From Triticum aestivum (taxonomy: Eukaryota; Streptophyta; Magnoliopsida; Poales; Poaceae), in contig NC_057795.1 in assembly GCF_018294505.1 (NCBI RefSeq), positions 516,973,915 through 517,037,914 on the forward strand: 64,000 nt of DNA, given 5' to 3'. Both the position numbers and the translations under genes were made by a program. Below, piece by piece: positions 45,588 to 55,977 of this stretch. Under the pieces are notes generated by a model. That model saw only the letters and a list, made by a program, of their open reading frames with translations. It ran no database searches and had not been told where the DNA came from. How positions within the stretch are numbered: the first letter of the stretch is position 1; every line of letters begins with the position of its first letter.

Positions 45588-48500
45588 ATGACCGACATCG
45601 ATGAGGCCGGAGGTTCTCACTCCCAATTAGGTCGAGCACACGCCTACCTCGACTTTTTGGCGGACCAGGAGAGACAGGAAGTTGGGTGTCCGAGGGATGA
45701 CGACGGTGGTGGCGCCGGCGCCGACACTGATGCCACCAACGACACAGGAACTAAGACTGGCGCTGATGATGTTCCTAACTATAGCACGGAAGGTGGGACC
45801 TCCCAAGCTAGTGAGGGAAAGAAGGAAAAGAGGACACGACACTGAAATGAGCTCAGCTCCGGAAGACTGGTGGTCACGGCGGTGCACCCTGGCAAGTTCG
45901 AGCCAATAGAGCCGCGAGAAGTGGCGGCGTGTTACGGCAACCAACTAGCATGCATCCTACGGGATACCGCTAACATCAACACCACAAAAATACGGAAGAA
46001 TGATCAGTTGAAGAAGCTACTTCTAACTAGGTTGCACGCAAGATTCCTGTTCCCCGGTCGTAATGACGAAGTCGACCCATGGGATGATCATTCCATGAAA
46101 AAAATCAACAACAAAGCCCTAGGGAAGTTCAGCAACGCATTGAGCGCTTGGAAAACTAGGGTGAAAAAGGCGATTCAAGTAGACCATGAAACCTACGCCG
46201 AGATTTTTGCAGACAATCCGAAAATTATGATAGAGGACTTTGAAAAGTTCAAGGAGACTTGCAATGAAGAAGCTGCCAAGGCCAGGTCAGAGAGAGGCAA
46301 GCAGCTGCAGGCAAAGAACATGGGGAACCATCGCCTTGGAAGTCGTGGTTACACGGGAAAGAGGCCCGTGTGGGCTAAGGAGGACGCAGAACGTGAACGT
46401 CAAGGGATCCCAGACCCATTGGCTGAGTTCACCGACCAGCAGGAGCACGACTTCATCAGGGCCCGATTCTCATGGGACCCCAAGAAAAAGATTTTTTTTC
46501 ACCGACGGGCCGACTAGGAAATTCATGAGAATACTGGTAATTATCCTTTTACCACCTTACATATTAGCTTTTGATCAACGAAGTCTACTACATTCTAGTC
46601 GCATTTGTAAATGATTCACGGTCCATTTTGCAGAGAGAGCAACACAAGCTTGCGGTGGCCGAGAGCGACTCGTCGACTCAGTCAACTCAGTCATCGGCGA
46701 AGTACAAGTGTGACACTCCTTTCAACCGGGCCATGAACATAATGATGGGACACTTGCCCGGCCAGCGGCCGCAATATGGACGTGTGCATGGCACCGGGGA
46801 TGGGGCCACTTGGAAGTACTATTATAGTGAGGACCCCGAGGCCAAAAGACAGAGAAAGAAGTTCAGTCAAGTGACTATCGACGAGAAGGTGGCGCGGGCG
46901 ATGGAGAAAGCAAAAGCTGAGACCAAAGATGAGATAATCGCTGCTTGTAGATCTGATTTCGTGGATGCCTTTACAACCTTGATTCCAACAGTGGTCACAT
47001 GGGTGCAACAAAATCCAAATGCACCACCAAGTGAATTTCCCATGCCTAGCTTCACCGGGAGCAACTCAATGAACATCGCACCCATACCCGTACCTAGTAT
47101 GGCAACCGCACCCGCACCTCCTCCAGCACCTGCTCCTACACCCAGCTCTCACAGCAGCCCTAGCTCCGTCTCTGCCTTCAATGTCGGGCCGTCGACATTG
47201 GCTGAGCTCGACTCCCTCACGGTAAATACGCGTCGTCGCACCTTCATCAACTCAACTAATTAATTAATCTTCAGTTGCCGTTCTTTTTGGATCTCTGACG
47301 CCGCACGTATATGTCTTTGTAGGCCGACTCCACTCCGTGCACCCTCCTTTACAACATGAAGGGCGGGTTAGTGGATGTGGGGAAGGGTACTATAGTGAAG
47401 CCTAAGGATCGATTGTTTCACCGTCGGCAGATGCCTGATAACGCCTTAAGGGTCTTCGTGGCGAGTGTGAAAGCAGGCTACGAGGGTCTCCCTCGTCCGA
47501 TACAAACCGATGGAGAGGATGACGAGACCCCCACGCAGCTTGGCCAATGCAAAAATTGGCTGATCCTTTGGCTGAAAAATCTTCTTCGTGTCGAGGTGGC
47601 CGGGAGCACACCAACGGGACCTCATGAAGGTATGACCACAACACCACCTACACAAGTACAACCATCATCTGTGCTGCTTGCTGAGATCGAGAGACATGAG
47701 GAAGGAGGGCCAACCGTTCCGCCGGCAGATGATGCCATCTGCCCCATGGAAGAGGATAGGGATCATGACATGGAGGATGCCGACGATGACCCTAACCAGT
47801 ATCTCAATACTGCCTTTGACAACAAAGTAATAATGAGTTAACCATATGAATATGAGATGCATGTACCAGAACCGGAACGTCCTCGGGAGTGCAAGAAGTC
47901 TTTGTTCATGCAATCCTCGTAGGACACGCTTCCAGATGCCGGCTCCACCCAAGCTCAACTACTTAGCCAGAGTCGTCCAATGCTGAGCCCGGCAACACTA
48001 GGGTGGTGCTCAGGGAGGGTCTGACAGACCCACCAGCACCTTAGCCCACCAAGAAGAAGCAGAGGAAGAGACCGGTGGCAAGAAAATCCAATAAAGCTGG
48101 CAATGTTGGTTCTAGCAGCCAGCAGCCTTCGACCAAGGTTGACCAAGTACCGATGAAACATGCGCCATTAATCCATGTCACGGGAGAGCCAATGGTACCG
48201 GATAATGCACTAGCTGCCATAGAAGGGGATCTCAGGAGACTCCATGAGCATGTGCTTTCGACAGAGAGAAGCCTCCTCGCCTTGGATGATCCAGGATACC
48301 CACTTTATACGGTTCATGTGCCGAGCAGTTGCAAGATGTATGTCCACACATGCCCCACGGACCTCTTCTTCCTGAGGTTTGATTACATCTTCCAGATGTT
48401 TCAAATGAGGACACTCGATTTTATGTTCGTCCGCCTGTATGCGCTGCACATGAACTACATCGTCAGGAGAGAGCAAGTCATTGGTCTTGCGGTCGCGGAC

Positions 48501-49211
48501 CCATACTACATGCATGAGGGTTTCTTGTTAGTCAACGACGCCAACCGTCAATATGCGAGTCAGTACATCGAAGAATTCTTGGTGAGCAATAATGACAAAG
48601 AAACAGTTCTCCTACCTTATCATCCCAGGTAAGTCATCCGCGGATAGCACTATAACACATATATACATCCTTTCGTGCATTTCAATAGTTACTTTGCACG
48701 CATGGAGGCTAAAGTTGATCGTGTATTTTGCGCAGCGGGGGGTGTCATGCTGTTCTCATTGTTCTTTACCCGCGTTACTCCCGCGGTCTATATTTGGACC
48801 CGTCGAAGAACATACAGAAGAAAGATTACACACGCATAAAGTATGTTCTGGACAGAGCTTTGCTGGGCTTCAGCATGCGGGGTGGCTACATCCAACACAA
48901 AAAAAACAAATAAGGCCGTGCTTTGTTTCACCCACAAGACTGACTTCTGTTGCATCCAGCAACCGGCAAGAAGTGAGAATGATGGATTCTACGTCATCCA
49001 TCTAATGATGGAGTACATAAGGGATGTGCAATCACTTTGCATGAAATCTTCATCCGATACCCATATCCAGAGATGGGCCGAAGCCTTTGGAGCCATGCCG
49101 GATAATCGACTTCGAAATGATTTCTACCGGATCCAACAGGAAATTGCGTCCATCATCATCAAAGATGTCCTCGAAGAGAATGGGATGTTCTACGCCGGCC
49201 CAATATCGTGA
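45588..49211 (+). pseudogene. CACTA gene 2: Ptta/En/Spm-type protein with Ulp1-like C-terminus, decayed
   Basis: An acidic N-terminus starts at ATG 45588. A TGA at 45843-45845 is followed in frame by VVTAVHPGKFEP and a domain with WKTRVKKAIQ and RFSWDPKKK, typical of the plant Ptta/En/Spm transposase family (Transposase_24). After a canonical intron (46537-46633) comes EQHKLAVAES and a Pro/Ser linker; a second intron is 47222-47322, then ADSTPCTLLYNMKGGLVDVG. The C-terminal part (48075-49211, intron about 48631-48736) is Ulp1/C48-peptidase-like: PYHPSGGCHAVLIVLYP, LYLDPSKN, then QQPARSENDGFYVIHLM. At the place where Ulp1 proteases have the catalytic cysteine (DCG) this reads NDG. Several stops and shifts (a TAG at 46514-46516 and others) make this copy broken. 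It probably assisted transposition, but its role is not known. Confidence 0.78.
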
Positions 49212-49549
49212 GCTGACGTCCGAACCCGCATTGCCCTACAGCGTCAGGACATGACGCCTTTCACTAAGCTTGGGTCTATCCTCCCGGATATGGACAGATG
49301 GGAAGAGTGCACTGATTAAAAACAATGTGTCTGTTTAGTTACTTGTTACTTTCTGTACGAGGAAACTTCGAATCTCTCAGTACGACGAAACTATTAGATG
49401 TATGGTGCCGCGCTCTAGTTAATTACTTTCGGTATGATAAAATTTGTTAACTATGTTTACTATATATGTTGCTTCTATTTCATAACTGTTTTGTTGAATT
49501 CGCTTCATGGTATATATATGTGCATCTCTGACAGGTATATAGATCAACG

Positions 49550-49804
49550 ATGGCGAGGAAATGGTATGTCGTGTATGTAGGGCATGTTCCGGGTGTGTAT
49601 GATGAGTGGCCAGAGTGTCAGGCCCAAGTCTCTGGCTTCTCCGGCGGAAGCCAGAAAGGGTTTGATAGTAGAGCGGAAGCCAAAGCTAGTTACTTGAGAT
49701 TCATAGCAAAACAGGGGATTCAGAACCAATGCCGCTACAAAAACTACTACATAATACCGCTTTTGATCATCGTGATCGCTCTTATTGTGTATGTCTTAGT
49801 TTAG
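49550..49804 (+). CDS. small intact CACTA ORF: RNA:DNA-hybrid-binding (RNase H1 N-terminal/viroplasmin-type) domain plus membrane segment
   Basis: 84 residues, uninterrupted, with ATG after a pyrimidine tract and acceptor-like ctctgacag. Residues 4-50 (KWYVVYVGHVPGVYDEWPEC, then QVSGFSGG and KGFDSRAEAKASYLRF) match the hybrid-binding domain found at the N-terminus of eukaryotic RNase H1 and in the caulimovirus viroplasmin family: YVV, PGVY, W, C, V-GF-G and a closing EA helix. No RNase H catalytic domain follows. Instead residues about 67-84 (IIPLLIIVIALIVYVLV) are a hydrophobic helix long enough to cross a membrane. It is the only undamaged reading frame of the transposon; a solo LTR landed 15 bp past its stop. 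It could be a separate gene or the last exon of gene 2. Its function is unknown. Confidence 0.7.
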   Translation: MARKWYVVYVGHVPGVYDEWPECQAQVSGFSGGSQKGFDSRAEAKASYLRFIAKQGIQNQCRYKNYYIIPLLIIVIALIVYVLV

Positions 49805-49813
49805 GTAGATGAT

Positions 49814-49818
49814 GAAAC
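49814..49818. repeat. target site duplication gaaac (left) of the inner solo LTR
   Basis: gaaac recurs at 51557-51561. Confidence 0.92.
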
Positions 49819-51556
49819 TGTTGGGGAACGTAGCAGAAATTCAAAATTTTCCTACGAGTCACCAAGATCTATCTATGGAGAGACTAGCAACGAGAGAGAG
49901 GGGAGTGCATCTACATACCCTTGTAGATCGCTAAGCGGAAGCGTTCAAGAGAACGGGGTTGAGGGAGTCGTACTCGTAGTGATCCAAATCACCGAAGATC
50001 CTAGTGCCGAAGGGATGGCACCCCCGCGTTCAACACACGTGCAGCCCGGTGACGTCTCTCGTGCCTTGATCCAGCAAGGAGAGAGGGAGAGGTTGGGGAA
50101 GACTCCGTCCAGCAGCAGCACAACGGCGTGGTGGTGATGGAGGAGCGTGGCACTCCAGCAGGCCTTCGCCAAGCACCGCGAGAGACGAGGAGAGAGAGGG
50201 GTAGGGTTGTGCCAAGAGGGAGGAAAACTCATGTGTTTGGTAGCCCCAATACCCCCACTATTTATAGGGGAAGGGGAGAGGGGGCTGGCCCCCTCCAGAT
50301 CCCATCTAGAGGGGAGGGGAGGGGGCCAGGAGGGGGTGCCTTGCCCCCCAAGCAAGGTGGAGGCGCCCCCCTCCCCTAGGGTTTTTAACCCTAGGTGCCT
50401 TGGGCCCTGGTGGGGGGGCGCACCAGCCCACCTGGGGCTGGTCCCCTCCCACACTTGGCCCATGCAGCCCTCTGGGGCCGGTGGCCCCACCTGGTGGACC
50501 CCCGGGATCCTCCCGGTGGTCCCGGTACGTTATTGATAGCACCCGAAACTTTTCCGGTGACCAAAACAGGACTTCCCATATATAAAGCTTTACCTCCGGA
50601 CCATTCTGGAACTCCTCGTGACGTCCGAGATCTCATACGGGACTCTGAACAACATTCGGTAACCACATATATCTATTCCCTATAACCCTAGCGTCATCGA
50701 AACTTAAGTGTGTAGACCCTACGGGTTCGGGAACCATGCAGACATGACCGAGACAACTCTCCGGCCAATAACCAACAACGGGATCTGGATACCCATGTTG
50801 GCTCCCACATGTTCCACGATGATCTCATCGGATGAACCATGATGTCAAGGATTCAATCAATCCCGTATACAATTCCCTTTGTCTAGCGGTATAGTACTTG
50901 CCCGAGATTCAATCGTCGGTATCCCAATACCTTGTTCAATCTCGTTACCGACAAGTCTCTTTACTCGTTCTGTAACACATCATCCCGTGATCAACTCCTT
51001 GATCACATTGTGCACATTATGATGATGTCCTACCGAGTGGGCCCGGAGATACCTCTTCGTCACACGGAGTGACAAATCCCAGTCTCGATTCGTGCCAACC
51101 CAACAGACACTTTCGGAGATACCCGTAGTGCACCTTTATAGCCACCCAGTTACGTTGTGATGTTTGGCACACCCAAAGCATTCCTACGGTGTCCGGGAGT
51201 TGCACAATCTCATGGTCTAAGGAAAAGATACTTGACATTTAGAAAAGCTTCAGCATACAAACTACACGATCTTGTGCTAGGCTTAGGATTGGGTCTTGTC
51301 CATCACATCATTCTCCTAATGATATGATCCCGTTATCAACGACATCCAATGTCCATGGTCAGGAAACCGTAACCATCTATTGATCAACGAGCTAGTCAAC
51401 TAGAGGCTTACTAGGGACATGGTGTTGTCTATGTATCCACACATGTATCTGAGTTTCCTATCAATACAATTCTAGCATGGATAATAAACAATTATCATAA
51501 ACAAGGAAATATAATAATAACCATTTTATTATTGCCTCTAGGGCATATTTCCAACA
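49819..51556 (-). mobile_element. BARE/Angela/WIS-type solo LTR, reverse orientation
   Basis: Plus strand begins tgttggggaacgtagcagaa and ends gggcatatttccaaca; the reverse complement is the familiar tgttggaaatatgccctagaggc start. 1738 bp, no interior, flanked by gaaac. It is the youngest layer of the nest. Open frames in it are accidental. Confidence 0.93.
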
Positions 51557-51789
51557 GAAACATGTGTCTATGGTGACAATGTAAGATACATGTCATGTGT
51601 ATCGCTATTTCGAGATGATGATGAGATCGACATCATTTGTGTTGAGACTATGTTGATATGATGAGACTATGTCCTACCACTTCGATGATGATGATGAGAC
51701 ATTCCTTTTTCATATAGTTCCAGTGTATGTGTATGTTGTAACTGTATAAAACAAGTAAAAATATGAATACAACAACATAAAAAAAGAAA

Positions 51790-52043
51790 ATACTAGCAGT
51801 AGCGTGGGGTATTGGAGTAGTAGTAGCGCTGCTTACCAGTAGCGTGTGTTTGCTGGGCACGCTACTAGCATTAGAAGTAGCGATGGGTAGAGGCACGCTA
51901 CTGCTAGATACAGATAGCAGTAGCGCTGGTTCAGACAAGCGCTACTGCTAAAAAATAGCTGTAGCGCCGTAGCAGTAGCGCGCCAACCCGCGCTACTAAT
52001 AGCCAAATAACCAACGCTACTAATAAGGGTTTTCCTAGTAGTG
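51790..52043 (+). repeat. 3' subterminal repeats and right end of the CACTA
   Basis: Many copies of agcagtagcg / cgctactgct precede the terminal cctagtagtg. Mirrors the left end. Confidence 0.82.
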
Positions 52044-53102
52044 CGATGACAAAGGGAACAACGTATGTTGTTATGCGGTTTGACCGATAAAGATTTTCAT
52101 AGAATATGTGGGAGCCAATATGTGCATCCAGGTTCCGCTATTGGTTATTGACCGGAGATGTGTCTCGGTCATGTCTACATAGTTCTCGAACCCGTAGGGT
52201 CCGCACGCTTAACGTTCTGTGACGGTTATATTATGAGTTTATGTGTTTTGATGTACCGAAGGTAGTTCGGTGTCCCGGATGAGATCGGTGACATGACGAG
52301 GAGTCTCGAAATGGTCGATACGTAAAGATCAATATATTGGACGACTATATTCGGACTTCGGAAAGGTCCCGAGTGATTCGGGTATTTTTCAGAGTACCGG
52401 ATAGTTACGGGAATTCGCCGGGGAGTATATGGGCCTTATTGGGCCATACGGGAATAGAGGAGAGAGGCCAAAAGGAAGGAGGCGTGCGCCCCCCTTTGGT
52501 ACGAATTGGACAAGGGTTGCAGCCCCCTTTTCCTTCTTCCTCTCCCCCTCTTTCCTTCTCTCCTACTCCAACAAGGGAAGGAGGGGTCCTACTCCCGGTG
52601 GGGGTAGGACTCCCCCCTTGGCGCGCCCTCCTCCTAGGTCGGCCGCCTCCCCCCTTGCTCCTTCATATATAGGGGTAGGGGGCACCCCATAGGGACAGCA
52701 ATTGATCATTGATCTCTTAGCCGTGTGCGGTGCCCCCCTCCACCATATTCCACCTCGATCATATCGTAGCGGTGCTTAGGCGAAGCCCTGCGTCGGTAGC
52801 AACATCATCACCGTCACCACCCCATCATGCTGACGAAACTCTCCCTCAAAGCTAGGCTAGATCGGAGTTCGAGGGACGTCATCGAGCTGAACGTGTGCTG
52901 AAGTCGGAGGTGCCGTGTGTTCGGTACTTGATCGGTCGGATCGTGAAGACGTACGACTACATCAACCGCTTTGTGCTAACGCTTCCGCTTTCGGTCTACG
53001 AGGGTACATGGACAACACTCTCCCCTCGCATTGCTATGCATCACCATGATCTTGCGTGTGCGTGGGATTTTTTTTGAAATTACTACGTTCCCCAACACCT
53101 CT

Positions 53103-54290
53103 TGGGTACCATAAGCCAAAGTTTGGGGTATGAGCCAAATATCGAAAGATTCGCTTGACCGCCACCAAGTGGCTTTCCTTCGGCGCGGCTTGAAACCATG
53201 CACAAATTCCCACACTCAACATGATATCCGGTTTAGATGCACAAAGGTAAAGCAAGGAGCCAATCATGGAGCGATATACCTTTTGATCCACCGCTTTACC
53301 ATTTGGATCAATGTCAAGTTGGCACTTGGTGGGCATTGGGGTGGAAGCCGGCTTGACATCACTTAGCTTGAATCTCTTTAACATGTCTTGAGTGTATTTG
53401 GCTTGGTTGATGAAGGTTCCTTCTCTTTTTTGCTTGATTCCGAACCCGAGAAAGAACTTCAACTCTCCCATCATAGACACATCTTGAACTTTGAGGTCAT
53501 GAGAGCGGCAAATTCTTCATTGAAAGCTTTGTTAGGGGAACCAAAAATAATATCATCAACATATAGTTGGCACACAAACAACTCCCCTTTGACCTTCTTA
53601 GTAAAAAGAGTGGGGTCGATTTTCCTAATTTCGAACCCACGATCTTGTAACAACTCTGTAAGATGCTCATACCACACACGTGGGGCTTACTTAAGGCCAT
53701 AGAGCGCCTTGTGGAGTTGGTACACATGATCGGGGAAGAAGGGATCTTCGAACCCGGGGGGTTGTTTGACATACACCAACTCATTAATGGGACCATTAAG
53801 AAAAGCACTCTTCACATCCATTTGTTGCAACATGAAATTATGATGAGAAGCATAAACAATCAACAAATGTATAGATTCAAGGCGAGCAACGGGACCAAAG
53901 GTTTCACCGTAGTCGATACCCTCGACTTGGGAGTAGCCTTGTGCCACCAAGTGAGCCATGTTGCGAACAATGATCCCATGAGCATCTTGCTTATTCTTGA
54001 AAATCCACTTGGTTCCAATAACATTATGACTCCCGGTTGGCCTTGGCACTAATTTCCACACTTGGTTATGCTCGAAGTTGTTGAGTTCTTCATGCATGGC
54101 ATTGAGACAATCCGGGTCCTCGAGCGCCTCATAGACCTTTTGGGGTTCGACACAAGAAACAAACGCGTGATGTTCACAATAGTTTGCTAATTGTCTATGA
54201 GTGCTTACCCCTTTCTTAGGCTTCCAACCACATTCTCCATGAGATGACCTTTGGTAGTGAGCTTGGAAGCAATCTTCGCGGCACAACACT
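53103..54290 (-). pseudogene. reverse transcriptase domain of Sirevirus pol, broken
   Basis: Minus-strand frames read WKLVPRPTGSHNVIGTKWIF, VKSAFLNG, the catalytic YVDD motif (CQLYVDDIIFGS at about 53550-53585), GELKFFLG and SMIGSLLYL, the standard Copia reverse transcriptase series. A TAA at 53687-53689 replaces a glutamine codon after HKALYGLK, and a frameshift lies near 53478. The frame runs into the Angela LTR at 53102 after GLWYP and resumes at 38471. Confidence 0.9.
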
Positions 54291-55572
54291 CTAATTCCTC
54301 CTCGGATGTGAATAGAGGAGGGGTAACTTGTTCATCTTGAGCGCCGTCTTGAGCTTGTTCTTGATCTTGAGCTTGCTCTTGATCTTGAACTTGCTCGAAG
54401 AGTCGAACTTGACCTTGGGCATCATTTGGTGGTTCACCACCATCTTGAGGTTGATCTTGCCCTTGACCTTGTTCACGAGGTAGAGGGCCTTCACTTTGTT
54501 CTTCGGAAGCGTGTGGGTCTTGGGTTGGTGATGGCTCCACTTGAGTGGAGCATTTTCCTTCTCCTTCAGCCACAAGGGGTTCCTCAGTGGGTAGGATATG
54601 ACCAACACCCATTCTTCTTATGGCTTGGGGATGAATTTTATCACCTACATCACAATTACCACTTTGCTCTACTTGGGAGCCGTTATTCTCATCAAACTCC
54701 ATGTTACACGTCTCCTCAATGAGTCCGGTGGACTTGTTGAGGACACGGTAAGCATGAGAGTTTGTAGCATAACCAACAAATATGCCCTCATAAGCTCTAG
54801 CCTCAAATTTAGACAAACGAACACCTTTCTTGAGAATGAAACACTTACACCCGAACACCTGGAAGTACTTGAGGTTGGGCTTGTTACCGGTAAGAATTTC
54901 ATAGGGAGTCTTGTTAAAGCCTTTGCGGAGGTAGAGCCGATTGGATGCATGACATGCTGTGTTGATGGCTTCGGCCCAAAAGTTGTAAGGAGACTTGAAC
55001 TCCGCCATCATGGTCCTTGCCGCATCCATCAACGTCTACTTCTTCCTCTCCACTACACCATTTTGTTGAGGGGTATAAGGAGCAGCATACTGATGCTTGA
55101 TCCCCTCATCACTGAGAAACTCATCCAAGGTGTAGTTCTTGAACTCGATGCCATTGTCACTCCTTATTATCAAGATCTTTGCATCATGTTGCCGTTGAGC
55201 TTCATTTGCAAAGTCGATGACGGTTTGTTGAGTCTCGCTCTTCCTCTTAAAGAAAAATACCCAAGTATATCTAGAATAATCATCCATGATCACCAAGCAA
55301 TACTTTCTACCCCCAAGACTATCAAAGGATGGAGGCCCAAATAGATCCATGTGAAGGAGCTCCAAGGGTCTCTTCGAGTAGATGATAGTCGTGGGAGGGT
55401 GAGCCGTCTCATGAAGCTTTCCCTCGATACAAGCACTGCAAGCACGATCTTTAGCAAAACTAAGATTTGTTAGTCCATGTACATGGTCCCCCTTGATAAG
55501 ACTTTGCAAAGATCTCATATTGACGTGGGCTAAACGGCGATGCCAAAGCCATCCCACATCAACTTTAGCCAT
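54205..55572 (-). pseudogene. integrase region of Sirevirus pol, broken
   Basis: The frame begins with the pre-integrase zinc motif (WHRRLAHVNMRSLQSLIKG ... CSACIEGK). The integrase core follows: MDLFGP with the first Asp, RSDNGIEF with the second, and PQQNGVVERK with the Glu. A stop at 55036-55038 follows ERKK, and the frame continues with NFWAEAINTACHASNRL. The C-terminal extension is rich in Gln/Glu/Asp repeats (QDQEQAQDQEQAQD). A frameshift near 54240 leads to the reverse transcriptase. Integrase before reverse transcriptase identifies Copia. Confidence 0.9.
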
Positions 55573-55649
55573 TAGGCATGTCGTGATCTTAGTGGGTCAC
55601 TCCGAAAAGTTAATCACATAAAGACCATTCTAGACATGCCCAACAAAGG

Positions 55650-55967
55650 CTACTTTAAGAGTCTTGCTCCACAAGAGGGCCACGGTATCAATATCAAAGA
55701 AAGTAGCAAAGCCCATGAGTGCAAGTTGATGAACGGAAAGAAGATTGTAAGCAAGGGACTCAACAAGCATGACTTTCTCGATTGTGAGATCATGAGAATG
55801 ACAACCTTGCCAAGCCCCAATACCTTAGAGGACGAGGCATCACCCCACTCGACGTTGGTGGGCATAGATGGAATTCTTTGCACATCCACCACCAAGTCTT
55901 TTCTTCCGGTCATATGATTTGTGGCTCCACTATCGAGCAACCATGACCCTCCACCGGAAGCAAACAC
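55650..55967 (-). pseudogene. protease region of Sirevirus pol, broken
   Basis: WLLDSGATNHMTG contains the aspartic protease DSGA active site of Copia elements. The frame is lost soon after SQSRKS, so this copy is not functional. Confidence 0.85.
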
Positions 55968-55977
55968 CTACAAGAGA

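Larger units (their letters stand above)
39149..52043 (+). mobile_element. CACTA (En/Spm) DNA transposon, 12.9 kb
   Basis: Terminal inverted repeats read cactactaggaaaa at the left and ttttcctagtagtg at the right, 14 bases perfect. A 3-bp duplication cga (39146-39148 and 52044-52046) is the CACTA hallmark. Subterminal arrays of agcagtagcgcg-like motifs lie inside both ends. It encodes a TNP2-type transposase, a second gene with a Ulp1-like end and a small hybrid-binding ORF, all on the plus strand. It contains two N gaps and a reversed solo LTR. The main genes are decayed, so it is not autonomous now. Confidence 0.94.
38477..53097 (+). mobile_element. BARE/Angela/WIS-type solo LTR, split by a CACTA insertion
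   Basis: The LTR consists of 38477-39148 (tgaaggaaatatgccctaga...) and 52047-53097 (...cgttccccaaca), about 1.72 kb together, the usual length of BARE/Angela/WIS LTRs. The pieces are contiguous if the CACTA element and one copy of its cga duplication are removed. No internal domain or second LTR is present, so it is a solo LTR. Flanking duplications are cctct. Confidence 0.92.

Noticed and set aside
49945..50536. Long ORFs on both strands within 49819-51556
   Set aside because: They fall entirely in the Angela-type solo LTR, which is non-coding.
54598..55344. 248-residue plus-strand ORF
   Set aside because: Antisense to the Sirevirus integrase.
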